Shown piece by piece: positions 1 through 7,928 of a stretch of DNA of 60,130 nt (position 1 is the stretch's first letter; every line of letters begins with the position of its first letter). The position numbers and the translations under genes are program-made. The stretch comes from RGIG7213 sp045544195 (GTDB lineage Bacteria > Bacillota > Clostridia > Oscillospirales > CAG-272): NCBI GenBank assembly GCA_045544195.1, contig JAZPYO010000050.1, forward strand, positions 1 to 60,130, in the 5' to 3' direction. Below the pieces are notes generated by a model, which saw nothing but the letters and a program-made list of their open reading frames with translations, was not told the DNA's origin and made no database searches.

Positions 1-215
1 ATTGCAGCACGCAGAGGACCAAACAGAGCAACGATAGCGGTTGCTCATACTATCCTCATTATTGCCTATCACATTATCAAAGACGGTACCGTTTATCATG
101 AACTTGGCGACAACTATTTTGACGAACTCAAAAAGGATGCTTTTTAAACCGTTCACTTCGTCGCATTGAAGCACTCGGCTACGACGTTACGGTATCTTTG
201 CATGAATCATCATAA
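1..215 (+). mobile_element. IS110-family transposase, C-terminal fragment, frameshifted
   Basis: The window opens inside a reading frame (1-147) ending AARRGPNRATIAVAHTILI then YHELGDNYFDELKK, the usual C-terminal signature of IS110/IS116 transposases, which recombine DNA with a RuvC-like plus serine-type catalytic pair. The frame stops at TAA 145-147, but the -1 frame continues with RRIEALGYDV to a stop at 213-215, the normal IS110 ending. The two halves meet in a T5 run (141-145), so one base has been lost or gained there. Catalytic residues lie outside the window. The element is probably inactive unless slippage restores the frame. Confidence 0.8.
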
Positions 216-332
216 TTAGTTCCTACATATCTGTTTTTGGCCGCATCCTGCTACGGCTTTTTCTTTGTGCTCGTTTGGAGTCACTATAGGGGATGTTTTC
301 ATGGTAGAGAATCCTCAAAAAATTATTAGATT

Positions 333-433
333 TATACCCTAACGGGTGCAGTTTTGAACATTTTGCGAATTTTCGTCCCTTTCGGGTATAAATACCGAAA
401 AACAGGTTGACATTATACCCGAAAGGGTGTATA
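333..433 (+). promoter_or_regulatory. three CCC-N4-GGG operators upstream of hipB
   Basis: Three palindromic cores lie before hipB: CCCTAACGGG (337-346), CCCTTTCGGG (377-386) and CCCGAAAGGG (418-427), each flanked by TATA or GTATA on at least one side. Their starts are 40 and 41 bp apart, close to four helical turns, so the sites would sit on one DNA face. The third lies between the -35 and -10 boxes. This fits cooperative autorepression by the HipB DNA-binding protein, as known for hip operons; the operator assignment itself is inferred. Confidence 0.65.
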
Positions 434-435
434 AT
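407..435 (+). promoter_or_regulatory. hipBST promoter, consensus -35/-10
   Basis: TTGACA at 407-412 and TATAAT at 430-435 are separated by 17 bp, a perfect sigma-A consensus. Transcription should start near 441-443, at the ATG of hipB (442), implying a leaderless or nearly leaderless mRNA. This excludes the upstream in-frame ATG at 427, which overlaps the -10 box. Confidence 0.75.
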
Positions 436-441
436 ATAGTC

Positions 442-642
442 ATGAATACGATTGCTGAATTTATCAAACAAAAAAGAAAAGAAGCAGGACTTACCCAAGA
501 GGAGTTCGCGATCCATTCCGGATTGGGTCTTCGCTTTGTCCGCGAGCTGGAGCAAGGCAAGGAAACCGTCCGTATGGATAAGGTCAATCAGGCACTTTCA
601 ATGTTTGGCATGAAAGCTGTACCCGGAAGGAAGGATGAATGA
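442..642 (+). CDS. hipB: HipB-type XRE antitoxin / autorepressor
   Basis: A 66-residue helix-turn-helix protein (MNTIAEFIKQKRKEAGLTQE...) whose whole length is the Cro/C1-type HTH, with the recognition region LGLRFVRELEQG. It ends MFGMKAVPG, the usual tail of HipB-like proteins. It should bind the three CCC-N4-GGG operators just upstream and repress the operon. The ATG at 442 is chosen because the mapped promoter would start RNA there and no Shine-Dalgarno sequence is visible. The stop overlaps the start of the next gene (ATGA type), so the three hip genes form one transcript. Role assigned by family and position. Confidence 0.85.
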   Translation: MNTIAEFIKQKRKEAGLTQEEFAIHSGLGLRFVRELEQGKETVRMDKVNQALSMFGMKAVPGRKDE

Positions 643-971
643 TGGAAGCATACAGAACTGCGTATGTATATGTACGGGATACCTTTGCAGGAACCTTGAA
701 GGAAACGGATGCGGGGTATTCGTTTGCATATGATAGCGATTATCTCGAAAGCACGAATCCGTCTGCGGTCAGTCTTACTTTGCCGATTCAAAAAGAGGAG
801 TACACCTCCAAAACACTTTTTGCGTTTTTTGACGGTCTGATTCCCGAAGGCTGGCTGCTGGATATTGTAACGCATAATTGGAAGATCGACCGCAAAGACC
901 GTTTTGGGCTGCTGCTCGTCGCGTGCAAAGATCCCATCGGAAACGTTCAGATAAAGGGGGACAAAGAATGA
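639..971 (+). CDS. hipS: HipS-like antitoxin (HipA N-subdomain 1 protein)
   Basis: A 110-residue protein matching the N-terminal subdomain 1 of HipA as a free-standing polypeptide: YVRDTFAGTL near residue 10, SLTLPIQKEEYTS in the middle and the FFDGLIPEGWLL helix near residue 65. In one-piece HipA kinases this region is fused to the kinase; here it is separate, and the kinase starts in the last codons of this gene (968-971 overlap). That split is the hallmark of HipBST systems, in which HipS rather than HipB neutralises the HipT kinase. GGAAGGAAGG upstream supplies the RBS for ATG 639 or the adjacent ATG 642. Confidence 0.82.
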   Translation: MMEAYRTAYVYVRDTFAGTLKETDAGYSFAYDSDYLESTNPSAVSLTLPIQKEEYTSKTLFAFFDGLIPEGWLLDIVTHNWKIDRKDRFGLLLVACKDPIGNVQIKGDKE

Positions 972-1915
972 GCCGTTGTTTATGCTGCGGCAAAGAGCTG
1001 CGAACCGAAACTGCATACGGCTGGCACACAGCCTGTGTCAAAGCTTTTTTCGGAACCACAAAATTCCCCGATATTGATGTTTCAAAGGAAGTTTTGAATC
1101 AGATCGCTATTGATAACACAAGTAAAGGCTTTACCGTACCGGGTGTGCAGAAAAAGCTGTCCTTGCATCTATCAAGAGAGGACACACCTCGCCTGACGCT
1201 TGTTAACTATCCGACCGGATATATTCTCAAGCCGCAGACGGATGAGTACGCTGCCTTGCCCGAGATGGAATATCTTGTTATGCAGATGGCAGAAGTCAGC
1301 GGTATCAAAACTGTCCCGCACGCGCTTCTTCGTCTGCCTTCGCAGGAAAACGCCTTTGCGTATATCACAAAGCGTATCGACCGTGCAGACGGACAAATGC
1401 TTGCCATGGAAGATTTCTGCCAGCTCGACGGAAGACTCACCGAAGATAAATACCGCGGTTCGTACGAGCGATGCGGTAAAATAATAAAAACGCATTCCAT
1501 GAATGACGGTCTGGATCTTGCCCAGCTTTTTTTCAGAGTCGTCTTTTCCTTTGCTGTCGGAAACTCCGATATGCATCTGAAAAACTTTTCGCTGATCGAA
1601 ACAGAGGAAGGCAGCGGTGTATACGTTTTATCTGCCGCCTACGATATGCTTTCCACAAACGTGGTCATTCCTTCGGATAAGGAAGAGCTTGCGCTGACCA
1701 TCAACGGAAAAAAGCAGAATATCTGCCGAAAGGATTTTCTTGTATTTGCGGACACCATCGGCATACCCGAACGCTCCGCAGAGAAGATGATCGAAAAGAT
1801 TGTAAAGCTGAAGGACAAATATATATCGATGTGTCGGGATTCCTATATGCCTGAGCAGATGAGAGAAAGCCTTGAGAATCTGATCGAACAGAGAATTGCG
1901 GTGTTAACGAAATAG
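968..1915 (+). CDS. hipT: HipT-like serine/threonine kinase toxin
   Basis: A 315-residue HipA-like kinase lacking the N-subdomain, which is encoded separately just upstream. Visible motifs are a Cys/His cluster at the N-terminus (C4, C7, H20, C23), a Gly-rich loop FTVPGVQKKLS (55-65), an ATP-binding lysine in YILKP (K88), the catalytic loop GNSDMHLKN with D201, and the metal-binding D226 in AAYDMLST. All core kinase residues are present, so it should be active. E. coli HipT has Ser-x-Ser in the loop as autophosphorylation sites; here the equivalent is Thr56-Val-Pro58, leaving at most one site. Known HipT phosphorylates TrpS; the target here is unknown. ATG 968 overlaps the hipS stop codon. 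Confidence 0.86.
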   Translation: MSRCLCCGKELRTETAYGWHTACVKAFFGTTKFPDIDVSKEVLNQIAIDNTSKGFTVPGVQKKLSLHLSREDTPRLTLVNYPTGYILKPQTDEYAALPEMEYLVMQMAEVSGIKTVPHALLRLPSQENAFAYITKRIDRADGQMLAMEDFCQLDGRLTEDKYRGSYERCGKIIKTHSMNDGLDLAQLFFRVVFSFAVGNSDMHLKNFSLIETEEGSGVYVLSAAYDMLSTNVVIPSDKEELALTINGKKQNICRKDFLVFADTIGIPERSAEKMIEKIVKLKDKYISMCRDSYMPEQMRESLENLIEQRIAVLTK

Positions 1916-1985
1916 TGACCGCACGTCCCTCGGGCCTTGCATTAGCCGTGCATTTTTCTCGGAAGGGGCAATAAAGCGGTCACTA
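1913..1985. repeat. 10-bp perfect inverted repeat overlapping hipT stop
   Basis: TAGTGACCGC (1913-1922) and GCGGTCACTA (1976-1985) are perfect inverted copies with 53 nt between them; the left arm includes the hipT stop codon. There is no T-run after the right arm, so it is not an ordinary terminator. It could fold as a long hairpin in the mRNA or mark the end of a mobile cassette. Confidence 0.6.
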
Positions 1986-2040
1986 ATTGCGGGAAATTTG
2001 CGGAAATTAGGGATAGTGAGGGACAGAAAGAGCCAGCTTT

Positions 2041-2103
2041 ACAGCTGCTCGAAATCAGTTTGCTAGAAACAGCACGAGGGTTCGAATCCCTCTCTCTCCG
2101 CCA
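2041..2103 (+). pseudogene. tRNA-Ser 3' portion, probable attachment-site scar
   Basis: The segment ends with a perfect T arm (GAGGG-TTCGAAT-CCCTC, 2076-2092), the acceptor strand TCTCTCC and GCCA (2100-2103). Before it lie an anticodon-loop-like CTCGAAATCAG (a CGA serine anticodon) and a variable-arm-like TTTGCTAGAAACAGC. The matching 5' acceptor GGAGAGA and a proper D arm are missing, so this is not a functional tRNA. Integrases commonly insert into tRNA 3' ends and regenerate them, and integrase remnants lie 1.3 and 2.8 kb downstream, so I read it as an att remnant. Confidence 0.65.
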
Positions 2104-2126
2104 AATGCGGCTTCAAACCGCGAAAG

Positions 2127-2159
2127 AAGCCGCAGGACTTATGGGTCTTGCGGCTTTTT
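2127..2159 (+). terminator. Rho-independent terminator
   Basis: AAGCCGCA (2127-2134) pairs with TGCGGCTT (2149-2156) over a 14-nt loop and is followed by a T-run. Confidence 0.7.
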
Positions 2160-2223
2160 ACTGATTATAATAGCTTGTAATATATGCACAATAAGAATTT
2201 TACACGGAAGGAAAACGCACACT

Positions 2224-3303
2224 ATGAAAAAGAAGTCAATCTGTTTTCACTTTCTATATTATGCACTGACCATAATTATATATATGACCTTTTTCTATGC
2301 TGCATCTTTGATGTTAGATTTGACGAGAAAAGCCGATAACCTTGGTTCTGTGATAGCGGTAACTTATGGTGTGCTTTTTGTAATGACACCTATTCTCGTC
2401 GCGATCCTTATGAGATTTAGCTTGTTCAAATGGTACGTTGATCCTATTGCTGCCGCAGAGATTCCTCTTTTCCTCTATTTTGGTATGCTTTTTAATCAAA
2501 TGAAACGATCCGGTGATTTAAGATCTGCTTTTCTCTTGGTTAACAACAAATTAAGTGATGACGGTGGTATGGGCTGGCTGTTTCTCGTTGGCTTGTTAGT
2601 TTTCGGACTTATAATGTCGTTGTCCTTCGCAAGAAAGAACGGTCAGAGTATTTCCTACAGATTACTTGCTAAGATCTCACATAAGAGCACCATCCATTCT
2701 GTAATTAACAAACCCGAACAATGCGGCAAATCTGATGATCATCGTACTACGGATTGGAAGTTTGATTTTTCAAGTCTACCCCACTGGAACAATCGCAACA
2801 CGATCCCGTTTGTGTATGATAAATTCTATTCTTCACCTCGAAATGACATCTTGTGTTGCATATACTCGATAGCAGAGGTGAGAATGGGGTGGTATACTGG
2901 TTTTTTAGCAATATTGAAGAATAAGGAACATCCCGAATTGATGTTGAATATTGCAGAAGATATGACTTTCTGTGATAATTTCTCGTCCAATAAAAACGAC
3001 GATATACTTTTTCTGCAACCGTCGATTTATAATAAAGAGAATAATACGGTTAATTGTCCAATACTGATTATAGATCTCACGCAAAAAAAGTTTGCGTGTT
3101 ATAGCACCGACAATTATAATCCATGCTATAAGGTTATTGAAATAAGCGATACCGTTTTCGGTATTGAAGCAGGTGAAACACAAGTAAAAACCGATGAACG
3201 ACTTAATGCTCTATCCAAGCGAAAAATTGACTTAACCTGTTTGAAATGGTACGATTTAAGTAAACTAAACAATTTAAATGATATAGCAAAAACAATTAAC
3301 TAA
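2224..3303 (+). CDS. four-TM membrane protein with soluble C-terminal domain, unknown function
   Basis: I do not recognise this 359-residue protein. The first 140 residues contain about four hydrophobic segments (roughly 10-31, 42-62, 75-92 and 115-135). From residue 145 on it is hydrophilic, consistent with a cytosolic domain of about 200 residues rich in Asn and Asp. GGAAGGA at 2207-2213 precedes ATG 2224. It stands alone between a terminator (2127-2159) and another (3319-3343), next to the tRNA-Ser scar, so it is plausibly cargo of a former integrated element. No catalytic motif is evident. Confidence 0.7.
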   Translation: MKKKSICFHFLYYALTIIIYMTFFYAASLMLDLTRKADNLGSVIAVTYGVLFVMTPILVAILMRFSLFKWYVDPIAAAEIPLFLYFGMLFNQMKRSGDLRSAFLLVNNKLSDDGGMGWLFLVGLLVFGLIMSLSFARKNGQSISYRLLAKISHKSTIHSVINKPEQCGKSDDHRTTDWKFDFSSLPHWNNRNTIPFVYDKFYSSPRNDILCCIYSIAEVRMGWYTGFLAILKNKEHPELMLNIAEDMTFCDNFSSNKNDDILFLQPSIYNKENNTVNCPILIIDLTQKKFACYSTDNYNPCYKVIEISDTVFGIEAGETQVKTDERLNALSKRKIDLTCLKWYDLSKLNNLNDIAKTIN

Positions 3304-3318
3304 ATTCTCAAAACACTT

Positions 3319-3343
3319 GGGCTGACCGTGTGGTCAGCCCTTT
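3319..3343 (+). terminator. strong hairpin terminator
   Basis: GGGCTGACC (3319-3327), loop GTGT, GGTCAGCCC (3332-3340), then TTT. It closes the membrane-protein gene. Confidence 0.75.
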
Positions 3344-3355
3344 CCTTATGCCCTC

Positions 3356-3553
3356 TCACCCCAACGCTTTACTCATCGCGGCACCGGTGTCTGATTTCGT
3401 CACGGCATCGAGGTGGCTATAAATATTCGCCGTGGTGCTCATATCGCTATGTCCGAGCCATTCCTGGATCTGCTTCATCGGTACGCCTTGGGCAAGGAGC
3501 ACCGAGGCGCAGGAGTGGCGAAGATCGTGGAAGCGAATCTTCACCAACTTTCA
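3356..3553 (-). pseudogene. tyrosine integrase C-terminal remnant 1
   Basis: The reverse strand encodes KIRFHDLRHSCASVLL...EWLGHSDMSTTANIYSH, the C-terminal catalytic region of phage-type tyrosine recombinases: the R of HDLRH, the H of LGHS and the Y of IYSH are all present. Only about 65 residues survive. An in-frame stop (TGA) precedes them and the N-terminal and core-binding domains are gone, so it cannot be functional. It resembles but is not identical to the fragment at 4918-5202. Confidence 0.82.
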
Positions 3554-3599
3554 CTCTCACTCTCACTCAAACCAACAGTCATGCTCATCATCTGCGTTA

Positions 3600-3628
3600 T
3601 TGATAATTAGCTTACAATATGATACACT
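3600..3628 (+). promoter_or_regulatory. candidate promoter of the XRE regulator gene
   Basis: TTGATA (3600-3605), a 17-bp spacer and TACACT (3623-3628) precede the AGGAGG site at 3653-3658. The match is moderate; assigned by position. Confidence 0.4.
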
Positions 3629-3665
3629 AATGTTGCCAGCAAGAAAGATAATAGGAGGATCGACT

Positions 3666-4859
3666 ATGACCTGTAAAGTTGGAGAAAAAATACGTCAATT
3701 AAGACTGCAACACAAAATAACACAAGAACAGTTAGCGGATCGTCTGGGTGTTTCTTATCAATCGGTAAGCCGTTGGGAGAATGGCGTAACTTATCCGGAC
3801 ATTGAACTTCTACCTGCTATTGCCAAGTATTTTTCTGTTTCCCTGGATTATCTCTTGGGACAGGATGATACGGAAAAGCTAAAGCAAATCAGAAAGAGAA
3901 TACGTAGCATCGCCGATATGACAGAAAATAATGCGGATGAGCTTATCGACTTGATTCGTATATGTCGCCGTGAACAAGATGGTGGAGAATATTTTGAAGA
4001 CATCTGTTATGCTCTTCGATATTCGCCTCTTCATAGAAATACCACAGTTCTCAACGAATTGCGAAAGAGCAAGGAAACGTTTTTTGAAACCTGTGTAGAT
4101 TCCGCCATACGTTCCAGGGCGCTGGGATATTATACAGCCTTAGAAGAGGAATCGCATATAAGAGCGTTGCTCAATAGATATGCTTCTGATCAAACAACGG
4201 CTAAGGACTATTTGTTGAAAGAGCGCTATTTATTCCGCGATGAATTCGATTATTTTGAATCAGCGCGACAGAGATATTTTCACAAACAGATTGCGTACTT
4301 AATAGACGGCGATATTTCACTATGGCGTGATTCAAGTAAACCCATGAGTGCGGAGCATACTCTGTTCGAAAACAATTGTAAGCTCGCACTTCTTCATAGT
4401 CTGTGTCAGGAAACGCCCACTGCGGAACACCCCATCACTTGCGGAAATGCACCGGATGTATTTGCGGAACAAAGAATTTATATTGGTATGCGTCAGGCGT
4501 GCGTTTACACTTTCCTCGGTGAGAAGGAAAAAGCATATGCTGTACTTGAAGACATTGTAGCGTTGATGGAGAATATAATGACAATGTCTGACGGCGCAAT
4601 ATTATATTGCACTTCTCCTGCTCTTGATGTTTTAACTGTTACGTTAAAAAACGAAGAGAACTGCGGGGAGTTAGGGCGTGGAAAATCACTGTGGTATACG
4701 CTTGAAAATGACGAATTGGAAATGTGCATGGAAATCTTCCCTAAAAGTGAACTCGAGTGCCTCGCAACTGCTGAATATGCTCGTTGGGGTTGGTTGACAC
4801 CTATACGTAAAGAAGAACGATTTGCAAAGCTGATTCAGCGTATTGAGAAAATAATCTGA
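3666..4859 (+). CDS. XRE-family transcriptional regulator with helical C-terminal domain
   Basis: A 397-residue protein. Residues 3-64 are a Cro/C1 HTH (GEKIRQLRLQHKITQEQLAD, then VSYQSVSRWENG and the SLDYLLG end typical of such domains). The remaining 330 residues are hydrophilic and helical, like the TPR-like sensor arms of Firmicute XRE regulators. ATG 3666 is preceded by AGGAGG at 3653-3658; the longer in-frame extension upstream runs over the integrase remnant and lacks an RBS. It sits between two integrase remnants and has its own terminator, so it may be a surviving regulator of a lost element. The ligand and targets are unknown. Confidence 0.82.
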   Translation: MTCKVGEKIRQLRLQHKITQEQLADRLGVSYQSVSRWENGVTYPDIELLPAIAKYFSVSLDYLLGQDDTEKLKQIRKRIRSIADMTENNADELIDLIRICRREQDGGEYFEDICYALRYSPLHRNTTVLNELRKSKETFFETCVDSAIRSRALGYYTALEEESHIRALLNRYASDQTTAKDYLLKERYLFRDEFDYFESARQRYFHKQIAYLIDGDISLWRDSSKPMSAEHTLFENNCKLALLHSLCQETPTAEHPITCGNAPDVFAEQRIYIGMRQACVYTFLGEKEKAYAVLEDIVALMENIMTMSDGAILYCTSPALDVLTVTLKNEENCGELGRGKSLWYTLENDELEMCMEIFPKSELECLATAEYARWGWLTPIRKEERFAKLIQRIEKII

Positions 4860-4872
4860 CAACACAAAGGAT

Positions 4873-4907
4873 AAAGCCAGAAGCACGTGCTTCTGGCTTT
4901 GCCATTT
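4873..4907. terminator. palindromic bidirectional terminator
   Basis: AAAGCCAGAAGCAC and GTGCTTCTGGCTTT form a 28-bp perfect palindrome (4873-4900) flanked by a T-rich stretch downstream. It separates the XRE gene from the convergent integrase remnant. Confidence 0.75.
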
Positions 4908-4917
4908 TAGTTATTGC

Positions 4918-5202
4918 TCACACCAGCGCCTTACTCATTGCCGCGCCGGTGTCCGCTTTGGTGACTGCATTGAGGTGGCTATAAATATTTGCCGTGGTGC
5001 TCATATCGCTATGTCCGAGCCATTCCTGAATCTGCTTCATCGGCACGCCTTGTGCAAGGAGCACCGAGGCGCAGGAGTGGCGAAGATCGTGGAAGCGGAT
5101 CTTCTTCAGGTTATGCTTCTTCAGAAGCTTCCCGAAATGGTCGGTTACGAAGTCGGGATAGTAGAGCTTACCGAGTGTATCCACGCAGACGTAGTCGGTG
5201 TA
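4918..5202 (-). pseudogene. tyrosine integrase C-terminal remnant 2
   Basis: The reverse strand encodes YTDYVCVDTLGKLYYPDF, then KIRFHDLRHSCASVLL and LGHSDMSTTANIYSH, ending AAMSKALV. This is the last 94 residues of a tyrosine recombinase, including the catalytic R, H and Y. A TAA codon (5203-5205 on the plus strand) cuts it off upstream, where an AT-rich sequence of different origin begins, marking a deletion or recombination junction. It is longer than remnant 1 and differs from it at many third positions, so the two are separate integrases rather than a fresh duplication. Confidence 0.83.
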
Positions 5203-5267
5203 TTAATTTTTATCTCCTTCTTTAAGCGACAGATAATTTGATTTTAAAAAAAGTGATTGAAAATCAA

Positions 5268-7735
5268 TTACTGTTTTTTGTTTTTTCTTGTCAGAAAGAT
5301 GAATAACGTAATACCGCACACTGCGATCGCTGTGATCAAGATCCAGAGCCACAAAAGGTTACCGTTACCGTTATTTTTGCTGTTGCCCTCATCTTTAATC
5401 GTAACGGATGCACTGTCGGAACCGCTGTCGGATGCACTGTCGGGGACATCGGTATCGGGCTGAGGGGCGTGATCGGTTGATTCGGTCGATTCGACCGGTT
5501 CAGTTGCTTCTGCCGATTCTGAAGGAGCGTCGGAGGCGGCAGTGTCGGTAGGTGTGGTTGGTGTTGCGGGAGGCTTGGGAAGTGCGTAGGAGCAAACGTC
5601 GCAAATGTAATCGGCATTGTCGTCCTTATGAGTTGCCTGATTTCCTTTATTCGTACAGCTGACTGCTGCCAGTGACCGTTTGCATCGGAATACCATTCGT
5701 CCGAATACTCGTGGTTCGCTTTTGGGATACGGACGCTTGTCTTGTCGGTGATTTCCGTTGAGGCGTTTTTATCCTTGTAGTATTTGCCGCAGGTGCATTC
5801 GTAGTATTCGATGTTTCCGTATTCGGTGCAGGTGGCACTGCGGTATTCTACCTTGAACGAGTGGCTCTTGCAGACGTGTCCCAAAGAGGGAGCGATCACG
5901 TAATCGCAGAGCTTGCACTTTTGCGCTTGGCTCTCGGTGGGAGCGGCGATGTCGGGAACGTGCTTTTCGTAACCGCTGATGTAATCGCAGCCGTCATTGA
6001 CACAAAAGTGTGTATGACCTTCGTTGGCGGCGTAGTCCCAGGTGTTGCTCCATTTATGAGAGCCTGTTTCACCGTAGTATGCCTTGCATATATCGCACAT
6101 TGCTTTAGCACGGCAGGTGGCTTCGCCGCCTGAGTGCTTGACCTTGGTGTTGGGGATTTCGGCGATATTGCAATTGGCGCAGGTCTTCCAGTGATAAGTG
6201 CCGTCGCTCTTCCAACCGACGATAGGAGTATGATTTTTTGGGGGAATAATGCCCCAATTATTGATATTTGAGATAACCCTTGTGCAGTTGACGTCCTCAT
6301 AGAGCTTACCGCAGGAGCACTTGTAGTAGGCCTGCTTGCCGTTGGTGGTACAGCCGGCATCCACACCTGCAACCTTCTGACCGGCGCAGACGTGAGAAGC
6401 GATGACAACGCGCTTATTGGCGTTCTTGTGAGCGGAGGTGATGTTGACCAAAGCACCGTTTACGGTAGAGGATGCCTTTGCATCCAGAGAGCCGTAGCTG
6501 ATAGTATTGTATGAAAGTCCCTTGTTATTCTGGCTGTTTGTGCTTCTGGTGTCTACCTTGCCGCCTTTGACGGTGAAAGTGTTGCAGCAGATACCGTCGT
6601 ACTTTGCGGTGACGTTCAGCTCTCCGTTGTTGACGGTGACGTTTTTGCTCATAACGTCTACAGCGGTGCCGTCGGTTGAGGTGATGTTGATCGTGGCATT
6701 TCCGCCGTGTATGTAGTCACCGTCTTTCAGATAAATGCCTCTGCCCGAGGTGGTGGTGACGTTAAGCGTACCGCCCGAAATGACATGCATACTTCCTTTG
6801 TTTATGCAGATAGCATCTCCTGCCCCTGAATTTATACTGTTGACACCGTCCATATGCAGCTTCAGGCTGCCCGAGGTGGTGATAGCGGTGGAGGTGATCT
6901 TATTGTTTGAGGTGTCTATGCTGAAATTTTTTAAATACAGCTCGTCGGTGTCGCCGTTGAGGTCCACTCTCGCATAGTTGTCTTTCGGCTTATAGGTGGA
7001 AGCTGCACTCCAGCTTTGGTGCAGGTAATCTCCGATACTCATAGGGATGCCGCCCACATACAGATCGATGTCACTGCGGACGTAGGCATATTTGGAGTCT
7101 TTATAGTTGGCGGAGGTCAGGACGTATGGATTGTTGCCGTCGTTGGTCAATGAGCCTGAGGATGCCAGAGCGCTGTCTATATAGAAGGAATAGGTGTTAA
7201 AAGCCGCATATCCACTTCCGGAAGAAACCAGCAAACTATCCACATTATCAATGCTCAATTGTTTGCAAGAAATGCCGTATCCATATACATCAATGTCGAT
7301 CTCGGTGCTACCATTGATGATCACCTTATCAACATCGCTACTGATGCCATAGCTTGCAAAACCTGTGATGGTCAGGTCACCGTTGCTGATGTATATATTA
7401 TTGTACGTTCGCTATGCAGTATAAGAATCACTGTTACAGACATCAAGTGTAAGACTTCCGCCTCGCAGATAAGAATAACCCATAGTAATAAGGCAACGAG
7501 CCATAGATTTCAGAGTCACTCTGCCGGCTTTTTGGGTATATTCTGAGTCTACATACACTGCATCAGCGTCAGCACCGGTAGTGGTGACGTTCAAGGTGCC
7601 GCCTTCTATGGTGCATTTACCTGTAATGTACATTCCGTGAGTGCTTCCTGTTGCAGTAATGCTCAGAGAACCCGAGCCGCGAACAGTCAAAGCACCTTTT
7701 TGTGTGTAAATACCTTATTAAAAGTAACAGTTTTT
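5268..7735 (-). pseudogene. decayed secreted Cys/His-repeat surface protein with C-terminal membrane anchor
   Basis: Read on the reverse strand, this is a surface protein of over 800 residues. Its N-terminal half has short beta-rich repeats of the type GSLSITATGS...GGTLNVTTT. Its C-terminal half has Cys/His repeats (HSGGEATCRAKAMCDIC, YECTCGKYYKDK), then a Pro/Thr/Glu spacer and a final membrane helix with a Lys-rich tail. It is broken three times: no start codon or signal peptide (a TGA lies in frame near 7738), an in-frame TAG at 7412-7414, and a frameshift near 5655-5673 inside GHWQQ. The last 70-odd residues, with the anchor, are in the shifted frame. The intact gene at 17487-21710 is a relative sharing the HSGG-x-ATC and anchor modules. 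Confidence 0.78.
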
Positions 7736-7928
7736 CAGTTTTTTAAAAAAAATCTCCCGAAATATCAAAATTACGATGGAAACGTATAGCTTAACTTATA
7801 CATGTAAATACCGCTTTATTTTTAAGTAGTATTGCTGCGTGAAGAATTTATATATATCGGTTGCATTATTTGTATTTATGTGTTACAATGGACTTACAAG
7901 TAATATTTGTAATATCGGCGGTACGTAA

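Noticed and set aside
427..441. Upstream ATG (427) as the start of hipB
   Set aside because: It lies on the -10 box (430-435), so it would not be in the transcript; ATG 442 is at the expected transcription start.
878..967. Longer start for hipT inside hipS
   Set aside because: No RBS and the extra residues read through hipS in another frame; ATG 968 with a 4-nt overlap fits the family N-terminus (RCLCCGKEL).
3432..3665. N-terminal extension of the XRE regulator
   Set aside because: It crosses the integrase remnant and lacks an RBS; AGGAGG before ATG 3666 decides the start.
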